From Trichoplax adhaerens (lineage: Eukaryota > Placozoa > Uniplacotomia > Trichoplacea > Trichoplacidae): a stretch of DNA of 64,000 nucleotides. The notes under the pieces were generated by a model, which worked only from the letters and a program-made list of their open reading frames with translations, was not told where the DNA came from and made no database searches. The DNA lies in the NCBI RefSeq assembly GCF_000150275.1, contig NW_002060951.1, positions 400,021 through 464,020 on the forward strand, read 5' to 3'. Numbering within the stretch: position 1 is the first letter of the stretch; the number at the start of each line of letters is the position of its first letter. Below are positions 54,118 to 64,000 of the stretch, piece after piece. Made by a program: the position numbers and the translations under genes.

Positions 54118-55276
54118 TCAAACGTAGGTTATTTTAGAACCATTAATATCTTTAATATCTGGAGATGATATTTTAATTCCATTACTACTATTTAACCGCG
54201 ATTTCCTTCTACGTCGTTCGTACTGTGAATTATTGGATGTTGAAAAAGAAATTGTACTTTTGAGATGGCGGCCAGCATCAGATTCGCACAAACCGCATAA
54301 AAAGTTACGAAAAGCACGACGAAAATGAGGATTAAATCGGTAACATATTAAAACATTGAAGGCACTACATGTATATGTTGCTTGGCCAAGTACCAACCGG
54401 ATTAAATACATACCCGAATTTGAATTGGTTTTAATAGCGTTAAAATTTAGCAAATTGAGAAATATCATGTAGGGAAAGTATGTTATAAAGAATACAACTA
54501 CAATAATTACTAACATTTTCTTCATTTGTTGCTTTAAATGATCGCTTTTTTTCTTACGACTATTTTTTATTTCTTTGGCTGGCCTTAATGATAATGCCAT
54601 ACGAATGTTAAAATAAGTAATACAGATTAATGGAGCAATTAACGCAACAATACTTGTTGCCAAGAAGTAGTAAGCGATAGCTGTTCTATCCCAATTTTGC
54701 AGACAATATGGTATTTCGATAAGCGCACCATTGAAGGTATAATTGTAATAAAGAACTTGAATATGGGCCATATATGGTGCTGCGAAAGCAAAAGATGCAC
54801 ACCAAATAATGGCAATAGATACAAAGCAATGGCCTAAATTAGGTGGTGGTAACAAAGAATAAGTTATAATCCGATTCCTTGCGTAACTCATACATACAAG
54901 TGAATAAGCCGAAACTAAGACAGTGACGATACCAATAGACTGACTAAACTGACATAATCCAAGACCAAATGGCCATTGATTACTCATTTCCCATGCTGAC
55001 AGAAAATTTAGTAATCCAGCAGTTAAGACGCGAACGGTAGTAGCGACACCATAATTAAAAAGCATAATATTGGTGTAGTTCCATAAGCGACGATGTGTTG
55101 CAATTGTAAAGCAAATGACAAAATTACCAATAACTACTACTGTAATTACGAATATAAATGTAATTATATAGACAGTTCTCAATGTTAATTCGTAACTATT
55201 GGCTTGACTTTCATTACTGGCCATATTGAAGAAAGGATTACTAGGTTCGGTAACTTCAGTTTCTAATTCGTTTGCT
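54118..55276 (-). CDS. Rhodopsin-like (class A) G-protein-coupled receptor, orphan
   Basis: An open frame with ATG at 55224 encodes 368 aa with seven hydrophobic segments (TM1 about 17-42 with GN; TM3 near 91-114; TM7 ending AFNVLICYRFNP). Cys91 before TM3 and Cys174 in PYCLQNW fit the conserved disulfide, and N-x-S lies at the N-terminus. The DRY motif is ARN (SYARNR), keeping only Arg116. TM6 has ITYFP in place of CWxP, and TM7 has NVLICY in place of NPxxY. Helix 8 (NPHFRRAF) and Cys residues for palmitoylation follow. The frame stays open upstream of the ATG to an acceptor (TTGCAG, exon from 55276, phase 2), so an additional N-terminal exon is possible. A donor G|GTAAGC starts two bases after the TGA, suggesting a 3' UTR intron. 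The ligand is unknown; a peptide-type orphan receptor is the best guess. Confidence 0.85.
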
Positions 55277-55880
55277 CTGCAAAAAGAAGGAGGTAAAAGT
55301 GAAGAAAATTTAGCATGTGTTCAGAATTTTAATGATGATAAATTGACGATAAAAATAGCTCATGTTGCTGGTATTAATGAGACCTTAATTAACGTAGCTT
55401 GACCAATATTACAAATCTAATTTATATAAAAATGTAATACGGCAATTTTTTGTTTAATCAGATTTCCATTAGATTGAGATGGAATTAGTACCGTTGTCAT
55501 AATACTTAAGGTGGCATAATAAAATTATCTGCGTCAATACACCACCTTATAAAGAATGAAGATTTCAAGATTATGTCCAATAATTAAACGATTATAAGAA
55601 TTTCATGGAACTGGCCATATCCAATTGTATAGCCATATAAATAGAGAAAATAACTGTCGCTATGAAATTTCACTTTGAGTTAATTGCCTCCGATAACAAT
55701 ATTCCGAGTATTTGTGATTGTGAAAGAATTAAGTAAATGTTTTTGATATAAATTTAGTAAACCCACTCGCAATTGTCATTTATGGTTATCATTATTACTC
55801 TCTGTTATTAATAGTATTATCATTGTTAAAATTTTTATCAACCAATAAAATGAATATAACTTCCCTATTTCGTCAATACA
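55277..55880. other. 5' flank of the GPCR exon
   Basis: About 600 bp of AT-rich sequence that may hold intron or promoter of the GPCR on the minus strand. No upstream exon was identified. TACTGTAC repeats are absent. Confidence 0.4.
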
Positions 55881-56003
55881 ATGAGTAATATCGACTGCAA
55901 CATACAAGAAGTTAGTCATGCGTTGATCTATTTTCACAGCGTAAATACTGCATCAACTGATATAGCCGGTGTGCTTTTACATACAGCATTAAAGGATTGC
56001 GAG
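55881..56003 (+). CDS. Possible first coding exon of an unidentified plus-strand gene
   Basis: An ATG at 55881 opens 41 codons ending at donor GCGAG|GTAATC in phase 0. The product (MSNIDCNIQEVSHALIYFHS then VNTASTDIAGVLLHTALKDC E) is helix-prone and resembles in style the first helices of importin-beta-like proteins. I found no following exon in the remaining 8 kb, so the gene, if real, would have a very long first intron or continue outside the window. This is a weak call, based on composition and donor only. Confidence 0.25.
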
Positions 56004-56923
56004 GTAATCAATTAAGTTAAATAGAAAAGGTAGACTACAGTAAATAGCTCTATTACTGTTTCATTGGATCGTGACTAAAACAATTATTTCTTCGAGATCG
56101 TGACGATTTGATGATCTAGTGTTAATGGTACAGATGTTGTACGATGATGCTAAGTGTTTCTTAATTGATGACTCAGATCACGTTTAGACATTTAATGCTA
56201 AATTGATGAGTAACCTACGAGTCATAAATTAACGATCATCGTTAGTGAATTTCAGGTCAAGCATGATCATTAGTATGATTCGAAAATGAAAGTTACCATT
56301 CATCTTGTTATTAATATTGTTGGGACTGTCGATAAATTGTGTCCTTTTTAGGTCTGATGGAAAATAAAATACTTGAGCAGATAGTTACTATTAACCTAAT
56401 AAAATGTAGGAACGCATCGTTTCTTATGGAAAATTTATCTACTCTAAGGCTTTACTAGCTACAGTTGCCAAGCTTTTATTCATGTAGACCACAATCGATC
56501 GATATACGCGTATCTTAATACTGTAATAAGATTATGCAATATAAGCGTTGTAGAATCATATCTAATAACTTATTCATTGCATATTGACCACTTTTTATGT
56601 CAGTTAATGGTTAAATCAGCTTGTACTATTGTACTATTTGTCTGCCAATCAATACAGAATACTAAAAATGATCTGTGTTGAATGTGTGACATCTAAGATA
56701 AATAGTAACGTTACATTTTAGGATAGTTAGGTTGTATAAGATACTGTATGCAATTGGATTGATTTTATACTTTATAAATAATTGATGAAGTTATGAAATT
56801 TCAGTAAAGTTATATGTTATGATGATAGAGAGTAAGAGAAAGAAAGAATGACATAATTTACCATTATGGAAGAAGTGAGACTGATTTTCCATTACTTTCA
56901 ATAAAATTAAATTCGGTATAAGA

Positions 56924-57150
56924 GACAAAATATACTTGAATATAAGAGTGATGAAGTAGGATGGGAGTAATGGAACATATCTATATCGTAGAAATAATGA
57001 ATAAATTAAAAAAGAGTATGTGAAACTGATTTGCTGTTATGGCACTCTTGATAGAATTCGATTTGTTTCAGGGACAAAATATACTTGAATGTAAGAGTGA
57101 TGGAACATAGCTATACCAAAGAAATAACTAATACATTAACGATTATTTAA
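56924..57150. repeat. Diverged direct repeat, spacing about 149 bp
   Basis: GACAAAATATACTTGAAT(A/G)T followed by AAGAGTGATG and then GGAACATA occurs at about 56924 and 57073. The copies differ by a short insertion in the first. Confidence 0.75.
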
Positions 57151-58237
57151 CTCCGTCATACTTTATTTAATTTTGACAACATGATATAAAATTGAGGATG
57201 TTGAGCTAACCTGGCAAATTGAATGACTTTCTTACTTAGTAATATTAATATTACAGTATGAAAACCCTCATTTGGCTGGTTGGTAACATCTATCGTAATT
57301 CTATGACAGCAGTTTACCTTTTTACTGTTGATTGCTTATTGGCCGGGATGTTAAATTGATACGGCGAATTCGATCAATCTGAGTTTTGTTTATTACCACG
57401 AAGAATGAATCAGAGTCAAATCAGTTCCCATTTTTATTTGCATGCCAGATTCTGCACTAGATAATCGCAGTATATCGAGAAGATATGGTTTCTTTTTACG
57501 GGTAAGTTCGGAATGTATGACCTAAAGATATTATCCGTTTAGATAATTTTGACTAGCGCACCATTTTAGCAAATTCTTTATCAACCTGTGACTGATGTCA
57601 ATAGAGCATAACTACAGAAGTAGATCTATCCACAGAAATCTTTTACAACACGAAAAACAATACTATGGTCTGATCAATGCCACACAGTCACATAAACAAC
57701 GCTTCTTTGTTGTTTTTTCTATAAATTTATCCACCGTGTAAATCGTTTATTGTTTACTTTAGATTGTTGTATTCCATTATGTCTTACTGATCAAGCAAAG
57801 GTTATAACAGGGCTGCAAAAGAATTAATCTAATTTAGCAAATTAAGCATATTGGATTTTATGTATTATCCAATAACAGTCGAACTGTTGAAGTCATCTCA
57901 AATATCGATATGGTCCACTGTAGCTAGTTCTATGATCGAGTAGTAATTATGCTGCAATGCTACCGATAGTAGACTTCACTTTTCTCTCTAGTCATCGCCA
58001 TTACTTTTTCCCCCACTTTTCTCCTATTAATTGCAATTAATTAATTATAGGCTATCATATTTTCATAATAACATTTCAGAAAGAAATCAAACTAGTTGGA
58101 GGTCTGGTAGTCTATGTTATTTTGAAAAATAAAATTGTGCAGTTTCGTTCAATGTGCACTATGTAATCTCAGTTGGAATTTTTTCAATGATTTCCCTTTC
58201 TATCCTTCTCTTTTACTTTAGTCAAGTAGACTTATCC

Positions 58238-58542
58238 ATTCACAGTATTCATAAATATCAGAACTGCAGTAGTGAGCATCATTTTTTATTTTTAATGAGA
58301 AGATCAAACGTTGCTATAATATACAGATTAATGTTGCTTACTCAAATTGGATATTTTTGAATACATTGTAAAGTATAATCTACTAAACAATAGCTATTCA
58401 TATATTCACAGTATTCATATATAACAGAACTGCTGTAGTGAGATATTATTTATTATTTTTAATGAGAAGATCAAATGTTGCTTGCTCAAATTAGATATTT
58501 TAGAATACATTGTAAAGTATAATCTACTAAACAATAGCTATG
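58238..58542. repeat. Tandem duplication, unit about 166 bp
   Basis: Copy 1 starts at about 58238 and copy 2 at about 58404, both with ATTCACAGTATTCATA, TTTTTAATGAGAAGATCAAA and ACATTGTAAAGTATAATCTA followed by CTAAACAATAGCTAT. Copy 2 lacks about 30 bp in the middle. Confidence 0.88.
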
Positions 58543-61500
58543 ATCTGTTTCTTAGGAAATAATAACATCGCGTAAATACGGTCTGGTGAATAAATAGTTT
58601 ATCAAATTAAATCTAGGTTGCTTCTATTGTTGTAATGCCATCATGGTACTTATGATTGGGTAATGGAGGCCGCGATTACAGAATGAGTGAAGACGTAGGA
58701 TAGATGATGGATAATAATCTAAAATATCGAATCTAAATAAGATTCAGAACTTTAATTTGATTGATGGCTTGTGGCACAATAATTATGACATTCTTACATA
58801 TATTGTATACTGTTACTAACTTAGCCGACGCACTGCTTAATTTGCATTGATTAATGACAATAAAAGGTACAGAGTGCAAACAAAAATAAATTTGGATATA
58901 CGTACAGACACGAATATATACTTATAATAAATATATCTGGAGGTTACTGTACTGTCAATCATCGTTATTTCTTTTAATTTCCATCAATTGTCAATTACCA
59001 ATATAGGATAGCGATATAATCTATAAGATATCTACTATAACTAGAGAGTTTATAATAATCTCTATTACTACGTACGTGTTGATCAAAATTGGTACAGTAT
59101 ATGCATTTTAAAAAATAATAAAAGCCGCACCGTAATTGCGATCAAATTATTATTTTCGACTTAGAAACGTCATATTAATTTTATATTGAATCGAATAAAG
59201 GTAATGGGCAAGTCTCCTTCCTATTCCTTGTCTTAGTCAATCGGTTCTTCCTCTTTTATCGGAAATATCCTGGTGATTAAAAAAGTATCTAGTCTAAACA
59301 AGATATTTAAGAGTTAGCATTTTACTTGCAGTCATAACAATAACAATTACAATAACAAAATAATAACTTATAATCAACAACTTCATCGATTCTTCAAGTT
59401 GCAATGTGTCCAAGCTGTCGGCTAGTTAATGGATATGATAGACACATGAGTAGATTGGATAGCACTAATCACCATCTTACGTAATAATTTACCAGGACAT
59501 AAATGCGATTAAGTTATAATCTCGAATTTAACAGTTTTGATCACAGTCAATATAATTAATACTCGTTAAAAGCAATAATGCGTTAATATGACAGAAAGAG
59601 CGCAATTCTGTTTTCAATACGGACAATCGTCAAATCGCTATCATTCAAGATTATGATGTTTTGATTTTTGTAGGTCAAAGTAGGTTCATACTGAGAAAGC
59701 CATCTTTAAATCAATTTGACTATTATTAATACAATTAGTCATAGTTACTATATTGAAATTAAGTAAATAATGCTACCATAGTATCTTGTTGACGTCTTTA
59801 GTATTGACGTCTAAACATAAAGCAAATATAGATCAATAATACATATGAATAAAGAAAGCAGTTCAATAATTAAAATTACGTAGTCATATTGATGGATTTT
59901 ATTAAAATCAGGTTGGAGTAATACCATCTTTATTGGAAAATAAAATTAATTAACGAAACTTACAAACATTCGACACAAACTGATTGTGACAGTGTTATAT
60001 ACTGTAGTAGACTAGAAATATCTATATGAGGATAATTCTGTTAGCCTTTCCTTGTTTAATTAACTTCTAATTTGGATATACTGTGTTTTGATATAGCACT
60101 GACTTTTTATGATAGTGACACATATACACATACTGAAATTAATGATTATAATAGGGAATGCAAATCATCTACTTACAGTTCGAGTCATTGTGATTGTAAC
60201 TTACTTATAGTAGATTGTAAATTATCGTGGAAATATTCCGTGATAGGACATATCGTAATCCGACTATTCTGTATTAGTCATCAGATGTCTATGTTCGTAA
60301 ATACTGTTGCCTGCATTAAGGGAGCAGTAGCTAAAATTATTATCTAATTCAGTAAATAATTCCAAAGTTAATCGTACTAACTATGACTCATGAACTATTG
60401 AGGAAGAGTATATAAATGCAGTATATCGTGTAATAAAGTGGATTCTTAAACTTAGTGTTTAATGTAAAATATGAGGCGTCTAAGTCTTTGTGTAGTCTGC
60501 TAGTAGAGCAAAAGTGTTTGTGATAGTGCAGATATCGTTCCCTGATATGTGGTTCAAGGAATTGACTTATTGATCGTATATTACGTTATCTTGTTGCAAA
60601 GCTGTTTTGTGACACTGATAATGTACAATCAATGACAATTTAGACGGAAATAATTATGTCGTGCTAAATAAAAATAGCGATCGAATCTATATCGATATGA
60701 TTAGGTAAAGTCTTCATTTCAAATAATGTATAACGTAATTACGATATTGGCATTTGTAATTGTCAAAAGCTGATAGTTAAAGCGACAAATAACTCCATGT
60801 TTCTTTCTAAAGCTATTACATAATAACCGTTAAGTTCATTCACCAGTCGACGGCAGTTATGAACTTACTAATCAATGTAGATAGCATAGTAAAGATTAAT
60901 TCTTAATTAAATTTATGTCTATATCATCCAATAGCGCTGTATTAATTCGATTAGCAATATCAGTTTCCAAGCGAATATTTATGAGATTGAAGAAAAAGGA
61001 CATATTAACAATGAAAAAACAGTCAGTATCTATAGAATAGATTGATACATAATTCAAAAAATTTGACTTAATATTCTAGTTTCCTGCTTACACTGTCTAG
61101 AATATATTCTTAATTATTTAGGAAATGATAGACACCCGAAGGCAAATTCTTTTAATGTCTTGATATAGATAATAATAACTATTTTAAGGCTATTCGTCTT
61201 TATCTCTTCTTGAATGATTTAAAAAACAAAGAAGAATTGAAGAAGATACGGTTAGAAATAAATTGAAATTGTTTTATTGTCTTTACAAAAATTTGAAAAA
61301 TAACTTTATTATATTTTGGAAATAACTTCAATCGACTATCGAAGCAATTACCCAGTCTAAAGAGAAATGAATCAAGTTAGAACAAGACATTATTTTATGG
61401 GTTAATATGCATCATCTAAGTCTATATTAATTTCGTTAATAATGAACGAATAAACTAAAGTATACGTATAGCATTATGCTTAGCGTCGAATGAAACATGA

Positions 61501-64000
61501 CATTTTATAATTTTCTTAACTATAGTCAAATAAATAAATAAAAAAAATAAATGAAGGAAGTGCAAGATAGTAATATGATAGATTTGACGATTAACTATAC
61601 TAAAAGTCCTCCAAAATGACGACTCTGACTTTTGTCCAATTAATAAAAATAAGATAATAGCTATATCATTGCTATAAAGCTTTAAGTCGTGATTATTGAA
61701 TATTAAATACTACTATCACAGTAAGAGTCTTATGAGTTAGTCTTACCGGCATATTAGCAATGTTACTGAACATGCAACACAATTGTTACTTGATAATAGT
61801 ATCTCTAGAGAATAAATTAGTTCCTTTATCTGTTAACTACTATACTTTATAAATATGATAATCAAATTTAAAATTCAAACTGCCTTTATTTTTTAATATA
61901 AATAAAACATTCTCGATCGTGATTGCGGTAGTAGCTGGATTGTTTGTTTATTAACAAGGAAACGATGAAAATTTATTCAATTAAAGGATTATCTGAAATG
62001 TTACTAAAAATTCTACCATTATGACTCGTAATTAACTCTAAATAAAGTAGAATTAATTCATTTACAGCGATTCCTTAGGCTTAGTTGCATACTTAATAAA
62101 GTAAAAAGTATTATATTTAAGAAATGAAAAATTTTACTATAGCCTTTGCCATTACTTTTAGAATTGAAGGTAAAAATATGAGAAATAAATGATTTTACTC
62201 TAATGAAGAGCTATTCGAAAATTTTTTGCTGTAAATCAATATCGTAGCTATTTTAAGATTGATTTTAAATTATTAAAATATACATTTCTCTCCTCCGGAA
62301 AAAACAAAATATTCGAATACAGTTAGTTATAAAGCTCGATTGATAATTGTTATACGCAAAAATTATTGCAAGTAGCCTTTGTTAAAATACTTGGTGGTTT
62401 TACTGATACAAGTTAGTCTTACCCGACTTTCTTCATTTATACAGCCCCGTTATGACTAACTTGCTTATGATTATTATACTGTACTTGAATGATTGATAGT
62501 GGCTATGGTACGGTACTGATCTGGCTGAATTAATTTAGTGTTGGCCACATGCCCATCCTATAATTCAAGTATTATCAACCATGCGGTAGTAAAATTTAAG
62601 TAACTTTATTTACTTTACTATAGTTGAACTCACTTAATTATGATAAAATGGAAAGTAGAATATAAATTACAATTACCTTACACTTTAGGATATTTAGAAT
62701 TAATAGTGGAATGATGGAAATATCCGCTGGGCAGAAATTATAATACGCATAATTATCACTTATTTTTAGGTAACTATAATCGTTACAGTAGTTTTTGATA
62801 ATTAACTAAAGAACTTTTAATTGATTACATTATGTGCTGCATAGCTAATATAAATTGTCAAGTGTTATTGAATAGCTGACATAAACTATCTCAATAGCAA
62901 TTTTTCGTTTGTAGACGAACATGTACAGTAGGAAAATTAAGTCGTCTGCTTTTGCCTTCTAATACTGTTAATAAAAGACAGCAACTAAGTGATTTTCCTT
63001 ATAATAGCTGCTCGAAAACAAAAGATACTACACAAACTCATCATAAAATTCGATCGATCTGTATGTAAAGCTAACTTTCAATTACTGTAGCAGATTCTTA
63101 AATATCCAAAAAATATAAATGATATCAATGTAGACTGTATTATTCCTCCATGACTGCATTTGGTATAATTAACAAGTAAAGACACAGGTATAACTTAAAG
63201 CTCTTATTTACGATAACATTATAGAACTATTACCAGTACCGAAAATAAGCTATAATACGAAGTTTGTGGGCTAAATTTTCGGTTTTATTTGATTTTAAAA
63301 CCATCTAAATTAGTTAATAACGATTGATGGATAGCATTTAAAGGAACACAATTATTCCTTGTTCGATTCTTTAAATTCTCTAATATTTTACTTATATCTA
63401 TGAAATGAAAATGGTGCACAACTTACTTTGATTCCTATTGTATTTTGCATATTTATATGTGTTAGAAAGGAGTAGCAGTATTGTTAATAACTACTTGTAT
63501 GTTGAACCGTACATTGCTAGTATGATTATATTGAATTTTTAAATCACATTTCAATCGATTTAAACTAAAACAATCAGAGTATTACAGACAAAATCCGTCA
63601 AATATTGCTCGCTATAAGCGCCAGCAATAAAAATATCACTAATAACAATTTTACTAAAAGTATGACGGATACGCATCTACGCCCTTACCTTAATAAGTGA
63701 TGACTTTTTGTGAATATTCTATCGGAAGTTAAAGTACTACTTCCATTCTATTTAGTGTTAGCTTATTGTACTCTTCCGTAACGATTTTTTAAAAAGCGAT
63801 TTTCCATTCGAATCAAGCCTTGAGCTTTTAATTAAGAATTTTAAAAATAGAAATAAGAATTGCATACGGTATGTACACATTATTTTGCAACTTATATTTT
63901 GGTTGTGAGTAAGCATTTAAAATGCGTATAATACCTAATAAGTGATCAAAGACAATCTACTCCGCTTATCACCATACTATACGTAACCATTTTCATTCTA

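Larger units (their letters stand above)
56004..64000. other. Gene-poor AT-rich region
   Basis: Eight kb with no supportable gene. Two local duplications are present (56924-57150 and 58238-58542). Short frames (58154-58360, 60072-60347) lack family resemblance; the first lies over a duplicated repeat. TACTGTAC clusters are absent apart from isolated units. It may be intron of a gene starting at 55881, or a regulatory desert. Confidence 0.5.

Noticed and set aside
60072-60347. 91-codon plus-strand frame in the gene desert
   Set aside because: It begins at a non-ATG codon, has no upstream or downstream splice partner, and its length is not remarkable for the many frames tested.

Overview
This is a stretch of animal nuclear DNA: AT-rich, with short GT-AG introns (mostly 70-400 bp) splitting recognisable metazoan genes. 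The gene set (DMRT, ELAV/Hu RNA-binding protein, OMA1, CAAP1, METTL4, RanBP3, DHCR24, UBE2U, SPICE1 and a rhodopsin-like GPCR), the compact introns and the base composition suggest an early-branching metazoan. A placozoan of the Trichoplax/Hoilungia type is my best guess. That placement is inference from sequence character, not from a search.

Layout. 1-12 kb is gene-poor and holds one DM-domain transcription factor (two exons, 4.1 kb intron, about 5.6 kb of non-coding DNA upstream). 12.3-51.1 kb is a dense run of housekeeping genes, many head to head: OMA1(-)/CAAP1(+), ELAV-like(-)/METTL4(+), then RANBP3(+), DHCR24(-)/81-aa protein gene(+), UBE2U(-)/SPICE1(+). 54.1-55.3 kb holds one GPCR exon on the minus strand. 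The last 8 kb has no gene I can support beyond one possible first exon at 55881.

Exon structures were rebuilt by hand from splice sites, reading phase and remembered family similarity. Phases close exactly for OMA1 (7 exons, 374 aa), CAAP1-like (3, 255 aa), ELAV-like (2, 397 aa), DHCR24 (7, 526 aa), UBE2U-like (9, 328 aa) and SPICE1 (14, 465 aa). They also close for METTL4 from its first recognised exon (10 exons) and for RANBP3 (12 exons, two of them tentative).

Most unusual features. (1) Palindromic TACTGTAC/GTACAGTAC repeats are dense in the five intergenic regions that carry gene 5' ends in the housekeeping block, sparse or absent in the 3' intergenic regions, and almost absent from the DMRT and GPCR flanks. 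(2) Three introns, two in METTL4 and one in DHCR24, need GC-AG splice sites; two of them begin with the same six bases. (3) The METTL4 N-terminus has no in-frame ATG, but has a CTG in good initiation context where the family's first Met should be. (4) There is a near-perfect 97-bp fold-back at 45.6 kb, plus several local tandem arrays. I found no CRISPR array, rRNA, credible tRNA, intact transposon or viral gene.
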